Of a stretch of 64,000 nt of DNA, positions 35,165 through 44,000 are shown piece after piece (position 1 is the stretch's first letter; every line of letters begins with the position of its first letter). The DNA comes from Nitratireductor luteus. Its GTDB lineage: Bacteria; Pseudomonadota; Alphaproteobacteria; Rhizobiales; Rhizobiaceae. The translations under genes were made by a program, and so were the position numbers. The notes beneath the pieces were generated by a model. It saw only the letters and a program-made list of their open reading frames with translations, was not told the origin of the DNA and did not search any database. The DNA is taken from contig NZ_JAOANW010000008.1 in the NCBI RefSeq assembly GCF_026162365.1, positions 186,001 through 250,000 on the forward strand, read 5' to 3'.

Positions 35165-35321
35165 TATTGTTCCTTTTCCTTCAGCCGGCCGTCGGCCGGC
35201 ACTCCCTTGCGCTTGTTATAGGTTGGCACGGCCTCCCTTTCAACGAGAAGGCCTCGCCAACCGGCGCGGCCACACGCCGCTGCGCCAGTCTCAATGCCGG
35301 ATTTCAACTCCAAGCGTTCCG

Positions 35322-35822
35322 TCAACTGCGCCGTTGGTAGACGACATAACGGGTCGGGTAAACGTCCTTCTCGCCAGCCGGCACATCTTCGCTCGAAACG
35401 ACCTCCCAAACCGTGGCGTCCATCGAGGGGAAATAAGCATCTCCGGCCACTTCCGCCAGCACATGCGTCACGTAAAGCCTGTCGCTGCGGTCGAGCGCCA
35501 GGCGGAAGATCTCGCCGCCGCCGATCACGCAGATCTCTTCCGCCTCGCCGGCCTCTTCCTCGGCCAGCGCCAGAGCGGCATCGAGCGAGGGCACGACCTC
35601 TCCGCCCTCAACGCGGTAGGCCGGATCACGGGAAATCACGATATTGAGACGGCCGGGCAACGGTTTGCCGATACTCTCCCACGTCTTGCGTCCCATGACG
35701 ACAGGCTTGCCCATGGTGACGGCCTTGAAGCGCTTGAGATCGGTTGACAACCGCCAGGGCAGCCCCCCTTCCCGGCCGATCACCCCGTTTTCTGCCATGG
35801 CCACGACAAGCGCTATGTCCAT
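35322..35822 (-). CDS. folA: Dihydrofolate reductase
   Basis: A 166-residue type I enzyme that reduces dihydrofolate with NADPH. The motifs IALVVAMAENGVIGREGGLPWRL (substrate Trp/Asp loop), MGKPVVMGRKTWESIGKPLP (NADPH-binding) and EICVIGGGEIF are present. The ATG at 35822 has GGAGG 6-7 bases upstream; the longer frame to 35903 is not needed. It lies 43 bases downstream of thyA, so dTMP synthesis and regeneration of the folate it oxidises are co-expressed. Confidence 0.96.
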   Translation of the reverse strand: MDIALVVAMAENGVIGREGGLPWRLSTDLKRFKAVTMGKPVVMGRKTWESIGKPLPGRLNIVISRDPAYRVEGGEVVPSLDAALALAEEEAGEAEEICVIGGGEIFRLALDRSDRLYVTHVLAEVAGDAYFPSMDATVWEVVSSEDVPAGEKDVYPTRYVVYQRRS

Positions 35823-35865
35823 ATGTCCCTCCGTTGATGCCCGGTCTGGTGAAGATCGGAGAAGC

Positions 35866-36660
35866 TCAAACCGCGATCGGGGCGCGGATGGACGGGGCGG
35901 CATGGTAGTCGTCGAGCCGAAAATCCTCGAACCGGAAGGCGAAGAGGTCGTCGACGTCCGGATTGATCCACATCGTCGGCAGTGCCCCGGGTTTCCGCGC
36001 TAATTGTTCGCGTGCCTGGTCGAAATGGTTCGAATAAAGATGCGCGTCGCCCAGCGTGTGGACGAAGTCCCCCGGCTTCAGCCCCGTGACCTGGGCAACC
36101 ATCATGGTCAGCAACGCATAGGAAGCGATGTTGAAAGGCACGCCCAGGAAGATATCGGCCGAGCGCTGATAGAGCTGACAGGAAAGCCGGCCTTCGGCGA
36201 CGTGGAACTGGAAAAGGCAATGGCAGGGCGGCAGCGCCATCTCGTCCACCTCAGCCGGGTTCCAGGCACTCACCACATGCCGTCGTGAATGAGGATTTTC
36301 TCGCAACCCCCTCAGAAGATTCGCGATCTGATCGATATGGCCGCCACCCGGAGCCGACCAGGAGCGCCATTGCGCGCCGTAGACGGGGCCGAGATCGCCG
36401 TTCTCGTCCGCCCATTCGTCCCATATCCTCACTCCATGTTCCCTGAGGTAGCCGATATTGGTATCGCCGCTCAGGAACCAGAGGAGCTCGTGGATGATGG
36501 ACTTGAGATGCAGCTTCTTGGTGGTCAGCGCCGGAAAGCCAGCCGCCAGATCGAACCGCATCTGATAGCCGAATATACCGCGCGTTCCCGTTCCGGTACG
36601 GTCGTCCCGGTCGACGCCGTGTTCGAGAACGTGGGCGAGAAGGTCGAGATATTGGCGCAT
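35866..36660 (-). CDS. thyA: Thymidylate synthase
   Basis: A 264-residue enzyme, the standard ThyA length. It methylates dUMP with 5,10-methylene-tetrahydrofolate. The N-terminal [25 protein letters not shown], the catalytic cysteine in [13 protein letters not shown], the dUMP-phosphate-binding [19 protein letters not shown] and the C-terminal IRAPIAV are all present. First gene of the thyA-folA unit. Confidence 0.98.
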   Translation of the reverse strand: MRQYLDLLAHVLEHGVDRDDRTGTGTRGIFGYQMRFDLAAGFPALTTKKLHLKSIIHELLWFLSGDTNIGYLREHGVRIWDEWADENGDLGPVYGAQWRSWSAPGGGHIDQIANLLRGLRENPHSRRHVVSAWNPAEVDEMALPPCHCLFQFHVAEGRLSCQLYQRSADIFLGVPFNIASYALLTMMVAQVTGLKPGDFVHTLGDAHLYSNHFDQAREQLARKPGALPTMWINPDVDDLFAFRFEDFRLDDYHAAPSIRAPIAV

Positions 36661-36700
36661 CGCGTGGCAGAACCGATTCGTGATTTCTTCGCCACAATGT

Positions 36701-36750
36701 AGTGCATCGGACCGGAAAGTGGGTACCCCGCTTTCCGGTCAGCGATCATT
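36701..36750. repeat. Hairpin repeat upstream of thyA
   Basis: GACCGGAAAG (36710-36719) and CTTTCCGGTC (36731-36740) form a perfect 10-base-pair stem with an 11-base loop, embedded in tagtgcatcgg ... agcgatcat. The wording GTGCATCGGACCGxAAAGTGG is familiar from dispersed repeats in Rhizobiales genomes. It occupies the 131-base gap between the DUF2853 gene and thyA. It has no T-run, so it is not a typical terminator. Confidence 0.55.
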
Positions 36751-36791
36751 TTGCCTGTGCAGAAATCTGTGTCTGGGCGGAAACTCGGCTG

Positions 36792-37106
36792 TCACGCCAA
36801 TGCCGACAGCTTCCCCAGATGCTTGGCGACCAGGTAGTAGAAGGTCACCCGGCTCTTCGAATTGTCGCCGGACATGGTCTCGCAGACCTTTTCGATCACT
36901 GAATCGCACCTGGCGTCGTCGGTCTCGCCGAACTTCTTCTTGCACCACTTCTCCCGCACACGCTCAAGTTCGCTCGGATCGCTGCACGAAACCAGCGATG
37001 AGTCGCGGTTACGGAGCGCAATGCCCAGATGCTTCACGATCTTGTCGACCACGGCGGTGTCCGCGGTTGCGTCATATTTCTTCACGTCTGCAAGATAGTC
37101 GGCCAT
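36792..37106 (-). CDS. DUF2853 family protein
   Basis: A 104-residue small alpha-helical soluble protein beginning MADYLADVKKYDATADTAVV and containing KIVKHLGIALRNRDSSLVSC and SRVTFYYLVAKHLGKLSAL, which match DUF2853. Function is unknown. The ATG at 37106 has GAGGGAA upstream. The frame stays open to 37502, but that extension would run through the tmRNA gene on the opposite strand and is rejected. Three cysteines (SLVSCSDPSE, REKWCKKKFG, DDARCDSV) are spread through the sequence. Confidence 0.85.
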   Translation of the reverse strand: MADYLADVKKYDATADTAVVDKIVKHLGIALRNRDSSLVSCSDPSELERVREKWCKKKFGETDDARCDSVIEKVCETMSGDNSKSRVTFYYLVAKHLGKLSALA

Positions 37107-37320
37107 GGATGTTCCCTCGTGTCCTCTCCTACGGTGCTTTCCGTTCGGCGTCTGGGAAAATGCAACCTGGACGTTTCGCCGTTTGAAAAACACAACGATT
37201 AGGACATTCCGCAAAGCGGGCAGCCAAGTCAATCCCGGAATTGACACCGAAATCGCCAAGCTATGCGCGCACTTGCACGCTTTCCCCTTTTCTTGCCACG
37301 ATAGGCTGCCTATATTGGTC

Positions 37321-37650
37321 GCGTCGGCTTTGAGCCGACTATGGCGATAAACTGCCGATGCAATAAGCCATTCGGACCCGGGGGCGGTACCCGGCGCCTC
37401 CACCAGAAACCGCCTGCCCTTCCAGGAAGGGCGGCTTCTGATGGGGGCGAAATAGGATCGACGAGGGTGTAAAGATCGGACTTTCGCTCGGCATGGTACC
37501 ACCGTTATCGGGCTAACCTAGTAGTTGCAAACGACAACTATGCGGAAGCACGTCTCGCCGCGTAAGCGGTGCGATAGCTTCAAATTGAGCCTCATTCCTT
37601 CGCAGGTTTGAGCGGGGTTCGGAGGTACCTGGCAACAGAAACCTCCACTT
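37321..37650 (+). ncRNA. ssrA: Two-piece, circularly permuted tmRNA
   Basis: Transfer-messenger RNA that rescues stalled ribosomes and tags their nascent proteins. The acceptor piece comes first: it ends with T-arm CCGGG-GGCGGTA-CCCGG, CGCCTCC, A and an encoded CCA at 37403-37405. An excised spacer with a CCGCC/GGCGG hairpin follows. The coding piece then begins GGGGGCG at 37443, which pairs with the CGCCTCC of the first piece. The tag frame 37527-37565 encodes ANDNYAEARLAA and stops at TAA. A pseudoknot/hairpin GGAGGT ... ACCTCC closes the coding piece near 37646. The start near 37321 follows a CTATAT -10 element (37310-37315). Outer ends are approximate. Confidence 0.95.
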
Positions 37651-37710
37651 CTCTCCGTTTTCATCATCGCTTCTTGCAGTGCCTGTGCCGGTCATGACGG
37701 TGCGGGCAAG

Positions 37711-37744
37711 GAAAAGGGCGCGGACAATTATGGCCTGCGCCCCT
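37711..37744 (-). terminator. Rho-independent terminator of the Bcr/CflA gene
   Basis: On the minus strand GGGCGC (37742-37737) and GCGCCC (37721-37716) form a stem around a 15-base loop, followed by TTTTC. It lies 24 bases after the stop of the efflux-pump gene and about 65 bases from the 3' end of the convergent tmRNA gene. Confidence 0.6.
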
Positions 37745-37767
37745 GAAGATCAGACTTGAAGCTGGCT

Positions 37768-38973
37768 CTATTCGGCAGCGGCCTGCGCTGCCTCCCGGCC
37801 GCGGCCCAGCGTCAGGTAGGTGAGCCCCAGCGCGATCACGGCGCACGCGGCGATCGCCGTCACCATGGGATAGGGCGTGCCGTCGAAAAACAGGCTGGCG
37901 ATCGCCATTGCCACCGCGCCGGTCGCGAAGTGCAGCGTTCCCATCAGCGCCGAGGCCGTGCCGGCGATCTCGCCGTGATCGTCCATCGCCAGCACCGAGG
38001 TGCTGGGGATCACGAGCCCGAGGAAGCCGTAGCCGACGAAGAGGAAGCTCGCCAGAACCCATAGCGACTGTTCGCCCGTCGTCATCACCGCCAGAAGCAG
38101 CACCATGACGGTGGCATAGCCAGTCACCGCCATGCGCACGACGCGGCGCAGGCCGTAGCGTTCGGTCAACACGCCCGTGAGCTGCGACATTGTAAAGAAG
38201 GCAACGGCGTTGATGGAGAAGAACACGCTGTACAGCATCGGCGACAGGCCAAAATGGTCGATCAGCACGAAGGACGAACTTGCCAGATAGACGAAAAAGC
38301 TCGAAATGCCCGCGCCGCCGATCAGCGCCAGCCCCATGAACTGGCCGTTGCCCAGAAGAAAACGATAGCCCACGAGCGCGCTTACCAGGGAACTGCCGAT
38401 CCGCAACTCGGGCGGACGCGTCTCCTTTAGCGAGGTTGCCAGCATGACCACGCCGAGAACTCCGATGGCACCGACCGTCCAGAACACGGCGCGCCAGCCG
38501 AACGTCTCTATGATCACGCTGCCGGACAGCGGCGCCAGGATCGGCGAGATCGAGAAAACGAGCATCAGCATGGACATGAGCTTGGCCGCCTCGACACCGG
38601 TATGCAGGTCGCGCACCACGGCGCGCGGCACCACCATGCCGGGCGACGCGCCGAAGCCCTGCAGAATACGGAAGGCGATCAACCATTCAACGGTCGGTGC
38701 CAACGCCGAGCCGATACTGCCGACGATGAACAGCGCAAGGCCGCCATAAAGCGGCAGCTTCCGCCCCGTCATGTCCGAGATCGGCCCGATGACGATCTGG
38801 CCGAAACCCATCGAAAGAAAAAAGACGAGGAGGCTGAGTTGGACGGACGCCGTTCCGGCATTCAGGTCACTGCCGATGGACGGAAGTGCGGGAAGATACA
38901 TGTCGATGGCGAAGGGTCCGATGGCAGTCAAAAGGCCAAGGATGACCGCAAGGCGGAAATACGAAACCGTCAT
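37768..38973 (-). CDS. Bcr/CflA family multidrug efflux MFS transporter
   Basis: A 401-residue inner-membrane drug/proton antiporter with about 12 membrane helices. Family signatures are GPFAIDMYLPALPSIGSDL in the first loop, GQIVIGPISDMTGRK (MFS motif A) and RILQGFGASPGMVVPRAVVRD after helix 4. Members export bicyclomycin, chloramphenicol, sulfonamides or other compounds; the substrate is unknown. The ATG at 38973 has AGGAG 8 bases upstream. It is divergent from a TetR-type gene at 39178 that probably regulates it, with overlapping promoters in the 204-base region between them. Confidence 0.93.
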   Translation of the reverse strand: MTVSYFRLAVILGLLTAIGPFAIDMYLPALPSIGSDLNAGTASVQLSLLVFFLSMGFGQIVIGPISDMTGRKLPLYGGLALFIVGSIGSALAPTVEWLIAFRILQGFGASPGMVVPRAVVRDLHTGVEAAKLMSMLMLVFSISPILAPLSGSVIIETFGWRAVFWTVGAIGVLGVVMLATSLKETRPPELRIGSSLVSALVGYRFLLGNGQFMGLALIGGAGISSFFVYLASSSFVLIDHFGLSPMLYSVFFSINAVAFFTMSQLTGVLTERYGLRRVVRMAVTGYATVMVLLLAVMTTGEQSLWVLASFLFVGYGFLGLVIPSTSVLAMDDHGEIAGTASALMGTLHFATGAVAMAIASLFFDGTPYPMVTAIAACAVIALGLTYLTLGRGREAAQAAAE

Positions 38974-39134
38974 GATAATGCTCCTGAAAACACCGGCCAC
39001 GGCATCTGAACGAAACCGCAGCCCGCAAAGGACGTCCGCCGCGGCAAGAACCCGACATTTGCCGTTCGCCCGACATACGCCGCTTGGGAGAGGTTCGCGC
39101 GAGGGTGTCCTTGCAATTTGAATACAGATTTTTA

Positions 39135-39169
39135 GATTGAGTTGTCCAAAAGGTCAATCGCCGCTATAC
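39135..39169. promoter_or_regulatory. Divergent promoters and candidate operator between efflux pump and TetR gene
   Basis: Plus strand: TTGTCC (39142-39147), 16-base spacer, CTATAC (39164-39169), eight bases before the ATG of the TetR-type gene. Minus strand: TTGACC (39158-39153) with TAAAAA 17 bases downstream faces the efflux gene. GATTGA (39135-39140) and TCAATC (39154-39159) form an inverted repeat overlapping both, so one bound regulator could repress both directions. Confidence 0.5.
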
Positions 39170-39177
39170 ATAATTGC

Positions 39178-39840
39178 ATGGAACCACGGAACGATCCTGA
39201 CATCATCCCGACACGCGGCCACGCCGCCAAGCGGGACTCCATCATCGAGGCCGCAGCAAACGTGTTCTGCCGAGAGGGCTTTGCCGGCGCCAATATCGAT
39301 CTCATCGCCGCCGAGGCCTGCGTTTCGCGCCAGACGGTCTATAATCACCATGGCTGCAAGGAAAAGCTCTTCTCCGTGGTTCTGAGCGAACTGACGGCCC
39401 GTTGCAACGCGCGTTCCTTCTCCGTGCTTGGCACATTCCCCGACCGCCCTGACGATATCGAAGCCGATCTGGTGGAGTTCGCCGTCCGCCTCAACAAGAA
39501 TTTCCTCTACGATCGCGATGCAAAGTTTCTGCGCAAGCTGATCCAGTCGGAAGGCGAGCGCTATCCGGAGATTTTCGACCAGTGGTACGAGGAGGGTCCC
39601 GGCAAGGTGGCCTCCGCGCTGGCCGCGCATTTTGCGCGTATGGCCTTTGCCGGCCATCTCGACATTGACGACCCCGACGTGGCGGCGCAGCAATTCCTGG
39701 CGCTCATCGGCGCGGACATAAAGCTGTGTTCCCTTTTCGGCCGGCCCGTTCCGGACGACAAGCTGCGCGCAAGCGCCAGGACGGCCGTTCACACCTTTTT
39801 GCGCGCGTATGGAAGGCAGGTCGCCTCGCGCAAAGGTTGA
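39178..39840 (+). CDS. TetR/AcrR family transcriptional regulator of the adjacent efflux pump
   Basis: A 220-residue regulator. The helix-turn-helix region is DSIIEAAANVFCREGFAGAN, followed by EACVSRQTVYNHHGCKEKLF. The C-terminal domain resembles the TetR C-terminal group with an AefR-like dimerisation domain (YEEGPGKVASALAAHFARMA). The ATG at 39178 is chosen because the promoter (39142-39169) ends only 8 bases before it; a TTG at 39142 lies inside the -35 element. The mRNA would then be leaderless or nearly so. Divergence from the Bcr/CflA gene suggests it represses that pump and itself. Confidence 0.9.
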   Translation: MEPRNDPDIIPTRGHAAKRDSIIEAAANVFCREGFAGANIDLIAAEACVSRQTVYNHHGCKEKLFSVVLSELTARCNARSFSVLGTFPDRPDDIEADLVEFAVRLNKNFLYDRDAKFLRKLIQSEGERYPEIFDQWYEEGPGKVASALAAHFARMAFAGHLDIDDPDVAAQQFLALIGADIKLCSLFGRPVPDDKLRASARTAVHTFLRAYGRQVASRKG

Positions 39841-39950
39841 ACGCACGTCCGCAGCAAGGAAAACTCCCGAATCCGGGGCTGTAATAGCCATTTACCTCGG
39901 CCACGACCTTCATTAGAGGTAAGGTTTCGATTCAATTGCTGAACGGGCCC

Positions 39951-40484
39951 ATGGCTGAAGACCGCATCCGCTACGATATTCTCGCTCAGGAAGCCTTGCG
40001 CGGCGTCATGCGCAAGGTGCTGCAGGAGGTTGCCCAGACCGGTCTTCCGGGCAACCATCACTTCTTCATCACCTTTTTGACCGGTGCACCGGGCGTGCGC
40101 ATTTCAAGCCGCCTCAAGGAACGTTATCCCGACCAGATGACAATTGTCATCCAGTATCAGTATTGGGATCTGAAGGTGACGGAGAAGGGTTTCGAGATCG
40201 TCCTTTCCTTCGCCGACACGCCTGAGAAGCTGGAAATCCCGTTCGCCGCCGTGCGCGGCTTCTACGATCCCTCGGTCAATTTCGAGCTGGAGTTCGACGT
40301 CAAGGCCGAGCCAGGCGAGGAACCGGCTCACGAGACCATTGAAAAACCCGGCGCCGCGCCCGCAAAATCCAGGCCCGCATCCAGGAAGGCGGACGAAAAG
40401 CCCAGCGACGAAACAGCAAAGTCGGATGACGGCGATGGCAAGAGCGCCGAGGTGGTCTCGCTCGACGCCTTTCGCAAGAAGTAG
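39951..40484 (+). CDS. sspB: Stringent starvation protein B-type ClpXP adaptor (alphaproteobacterial SspB)
   Basis: A 177-residue adaptor that binds ssrA-tagged proteins and tethers them to the ClpX unfoldase. The N-terminal substrate-binding domain (about 1-125) starts AEDRIRYDILAQEALRGVM and includes HHFFITFLTGAPGVRIS and the EIPFAAVRGFYDPSVNF segment. A flexible Pro/Lys/Glu/Ala linker follows. The C-terminal tail VVSLDAFRKK is the ClpX-binding peptide. ATG at 39951; an upstream TTG at 39936 is less likely. The tmRNA gene that creates its substrates lies 2.3 kb upstream. Confidence 0.92.
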   Translation: MAEDRIRYDILAQEALRGVMRKVLQEVAQTGLPGNHHFFITFLTGAPGVRISSRLKERYPDQMTIVIQYQYWDLKVTEKGFEIVLSFADTPEKLEIPFAAVRGFYDPSVNFELEFDVKAEPGEEPAHETIEKPGAAPAKSRPASRKADEKPSDETAKSDDGDGKSAEVVSLDAFRKK

Positions 40485-40490
40485 CGGCCA

Positions 40491-40590
40491 GAGCGCCGTG
40501 CGTTTGGACGCACAAGGGGACGCTCTATCACTTTGTCTTTCCGCATCTATGCGGACGTCAGGTCATTCCACCTGACTGCAAAATGCTATG
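40491..40590. repeat. Dispersed intergenic mosaic repeat (RIME-like), copy B
   Basis: Best-preserved copy of the family. The modules are gagcgccgtgcgtttggac, gcacaaggggacgctctatc, ctttgtctttccgcatctatgcgg, acgtcaggtcattccacctgac and tgcaaaatgct. It contains inverted repeats GTGCGTTTGGACGCAC, CCGCATCTATGCGG and GTCAGGTCATTCCACCTGAC, so the transcript could fold into consecutive hairpins. It sits between sspB and the DUF4169 gene. Related copies are at 11990-12132 and 52306-52416. Confidence 0.8.
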
Positions 40591-40604
40591 GGGCGGGTCC
40601 GGCC

Positions 40605-40787
40605 ATGGGCGACATCGTCAATCTCCGTCGGAAGCGTAAGGAAAAGGCTCGGGCCGACAAGCGTGCGATAGCGGAAGAAAACCGTGTCAGGTTCGGCCGG
40701 ACGCGTGCCGCGCGCGACAAGGAGCGCATGGAAAGTCTCCTCGAGGCCGCCAAGCTCGACGCCCATCGCCGCGACCCGAAGGAATGA
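40605..40787 (+). CDS. DUF4169 family small protein
   Basis: A 60-residue, highly charged, Arg/Lys/Glu-rich helical protein starting MGDIVNLRRKRKEKARADKR and continuing RVRFGRTRAARDKERMESLL, a match to DUF4169. Function is unknown. The frame is open back to 40533, but that part is the dispersed repeat. The stop overlaps the next start as ATGA, so it is co-transcribed with the ribbon-helix-helix gene. Confidence 0.82.
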   Translation: MGDIVNLRRKRKEKARADKRAIAEENRVRFGRTRAARDKERMESLLEAAKLDAHRRDPKE

Positions 40788-41023
40788 AGCCCCCGCGCAA
40801 ACGCTCGGTCACAATCCGCGGCCACCGCACGAGCTTCTCGGTGGAAGACGCATTCTACGAAAAACTGGAGGCGGCCGCCGAGGCCAGGGCGATTCCCCTT
40901 GCCCGATTGATAGCCCAGATCGATTCCGACCGCCCGCGCGAGGTCAATCTGTCGTCGGCCATCCGGCTTTTCGTGCTCGACTGGGTCCAGTCGAGCAAAT
41001 CCGACGTAGGTGTCTTGAAGTAG
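40784..41023 (+). CDS. Ribbon-helix-helix domain protein
   Basis: A 79-residue protein with an Arc/MetJ-like ribbon-helix-helix signature: strand SVTIRGHRTSFSVEDAF, then helices FYEKLEAAAEARAIPLARLI and SSAIRLFVLDWVQ. This group (RHH_4) is usually encoded with DUF4169 in alphaproteobacteria. It may bind DNA, but no target is known. The ATG overlaps the preceding stop by four bases. Confidence 0.85.
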   Translation: MKPPRKRSVTIRGHRTSFSVEDAFYEKLEAAAEARAIPLARLIAQIDSDRPREVNLSSAIRLFVLDWVQSSKSDVGVLK

Positions 41024-41071
41024 AGCACCTGGATGGATCCCTTTCCTTGTCGCTCAACTCCGGAAATTTCT

Positions 41072-44000
41072 CTACGGCCGCTGATCGAGAAGGTCGAGAA
41101 GGCCCCTCACCGTCAACCCTTCGGTGCGCAGCACCGGTTCTGTGTCCTGTTGGCGGCGCGACTGCGGCTCGTCCGATTGCTGCCGGAGCGGCGGCGGCAG
41201 CGGCCTGCGTATGATGCCCGGGCTCCTCGTGTTGCCGGCATCCTGCCGCTCTTCCGCGGCCTCCTCAGCCTGCTGTCGGCGCGCTTCCGCCTCCTGGCGC
41301 TCGCGCTCGGCCCTTTCCTCTGCTTCCGCTTCCTGCTGCCTACGCTCTGCTTCCGCACGGCGGAACTGCTCCGCCTCGCGCTCAAGACGCACCCGCTCGG
41401 CTTCGGCTGCTTGGCGCGCCGCCTCGCGCTCTTCGTAAAGCCGCGCCTCCCGACGCAAGCGCTGCTTTTCCAGGAGGACCGCCTGCATGTGCTCGACCCG
41501 CGCCTGCTCGCGCTCCAGCGCCCGTTGGGTCAGGTATTGCGCCAGAGGCTCCAGGTCGAGCCATAGGTCGGCTTCTCCGACAGGTCCCTGCGCAGCGAAG
41601 CGCACCATAGGCTCGGAGCCCGCCGTCGCCTCTTTCCCTGCATCGTAGACCACCGCGCCGGATGCGCTGACACTTCGGTCGCGAAAATCGGCTGAGGCCT
41701 CCGCACTCATCTGTGCCGGCCCTACGTCAAGTTGCACCGGCGGCGTGCGCGCTACGCCGTTGGCGAGCGAAAAAGCAAGCTCCGTCTGCCCGGCTTCGAA
41801 TACGCCGCCCCGCACGATCTCGGGCGCGAAGGCCTCGACCGCCGCCATATCGATTTCCGGGCCCACCCGATCGGCCTCGCGCAGCAGGCCGGGCAGCGCA
41901 TTCGGGTTGAATCCCGCGATGCGAAGCCCTTCCACGGTGGCAGAGCCCGACCCGGCGAGCGCTGAGACGAGCCCATCCATCGACTTGCCGTTCGCAGTCA
42001 GGCTGACGCTGAGATCGGCGTTGCCGGAAAGACCGGAGCCCGGCACCAATTGCGGTATTTCGGTCTCGCTGAGCTGGAGTTGAGCACTCAGGAGTGCGGT
42101 GCCCTGGTTGTTCTTGAGCTCGGCAAGGCCCGAAATTTTTCCGCCCAGGAAGACGGCCGAAAGCTCCGAAACGGCAACACCCTCCTCATTCAGCCGCAAA
42201 CGCATCGAGGCTTCACTGCCGCTTGCGCCCACCACCGACAATGCATCCGCGCGCAGTTCCACATCGGCGGTAAACGGCGGATTGGCCGACTGGCGGAAGG
42301 GAGTCCGGGGCCACACGCCATCCCCGGCTTCCATGGCCTCGGTGCCGACAACCATCTCACCCAAAAGCTGCAGATCGAGCGCGCCAAGGCGCAGTGCGCC
42401 GGTGAGGTGCGGCAGTCCGTTCTTTATTTCAGCGTTGAGGTCGCCCGCCACGGCATTGTCCGCGATCGTTCCGGCCAGGCCGGAAACGACCGCTACGCCG
42501 CTGCCGTAATCGACCTCTCCGGTCAGCGACCCCGGCAGCCCCAGCCCGAAACCCGGCAGCGAAATACCGGCCGTCGCCAGCCATGGTTCAAGATCGTCGC
42601 TGCGAATCTGCGCAGCCCCGCTGGCGCTGTAGCGCCCGCCCGCCCGCCTTACCGATCCATCGAAAGTGGCCAGCAGACCGTCGCCTGCAAAGCGGAAAGA
42701 AGTCTGCATCATGTCGGAAAGTTGGCCCTCGGCGCTCAGCTCGGCTTGCCCGGCACCAACCAACCCCCATGGCAGCGCCGGCAGGCCGAACAGAGCGTAG
42801 AGCGGCGTGGCATCGTCGTTCCGCGCGGTGAACCCGGCCGTGAATTGTGCATCCGCCAGCGCCGTCAGCCGGCCATTGCCCGATAGCGTGAAACTGAAGT
42901 CCGTGCCTCCAGCCACCCCGCTGGCGCTGACGGCAAGGCCGGACGTGCCGTTGCCATTGTCGGCGGCGCTTGCGAACAGATCCACCTCACCGTCTTCGAA
43001 CAAGCCAGGAAATGCGGCTGCCCTTGCGGCAAGCGCCGCAGCAAGATCGTTTTCGGGAAACCGGTCGGCCAGCATGGATACGAGCGGGGCAAGATCGACC
43101 GCAACGATGGACGCATCGATATTGCCGGTGGGATCGTCCGCGAAGCCGCTGATCTGCCCCGTTGCACTGATCCGCGCATCGGCAAACCCCACTAGGGCCA
43201 GCCGGTCGATCTCCAGAACGCCCTCGCGCAGGCGCAGCGCAGTGTCCAGCCCCTCGGCAGTCAGACCTTCGGCGCTCACCGGGCCGGCGGCGATTTCCAG
43301 ATCGACATTATGGCTGGCAAGGCGATTGTGTCCGTGATCGTCGACGAACAGCGACGCAAAGGCCTGCATGTCCGCGAGATCGAGCCGGCCGCCATCCAGC
43401 GCCAGGTTCAGCGATTGCCTGGCATCGCCGTCATTGCGCCGCTCGACGCTTCCGCGAAAGCGCGCATCGCCAAGGATGAGCTCGAGATTTTCAAAGCTCT
43501 GCCTTCTGTCGGAGAGCGCAACCTCGGCGCTGAAGCCGGCGGACGGCAGCCGGCGGATCGCCTCGTCCACGTCCCGCGCAAGCCAGGCCGCAAACCCCGA
43601 CGGCTGACCGATCGCAAGCAGAATATCGCCGTGGAAAGAAACGTTCTCGCCAGTGCCGAGCAGGCCGTTGCCCTCGAAGCGCGTACGGCCCGGCAGGGTG
43701 GCCGCCAGCGAGTTCATCTGCCATCCAGCTTCAACCGGCTCGGCCTCCACCCGAATGTCCCGGATGGTCGTGTCGCCCGCCACGATGGCGGGCAGATTGA
43801 CCGCAACGCGACCCGGCATCGCGGGTTTCGGCAATTGCGCCAGGAAAGCCAGCAGCGCGGAAAACCGCTCTTCCGCCGATTGGCCGGCGATACCGTTCTC
43901 GGCATCGCCGCCGATGCGGATCTGCGCTCCATCGGCGGTAATTGAGAATGACGGCTGGGCACCCAGATCGACGGTTGCCTGGCCCTCGGCGGTATAGGGG

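Noticed and set aside
35164-35409. Minus-strand frame of 81 codons between hflK and folA
   Set aside because: It overlaps the 3' end of folA in another frame, shows no domain and has the composition of non-coding GC-rich DNA.
36792-37502. Long version of the DUF2853 gene (236 codons)
   Set aside because: The extra N-terminal part is antisense to the tmRNA gene; the ATG at 37106 with a ribosome-binding site gives the usual family length.
37664-38686. 340-codon minus-strand frame overlapping the efflux-pump gene
   Set aside because: It is an alternative frame of the Bcr/CflA gene, Arg/Gly/Asp-rich and without any family pattern.
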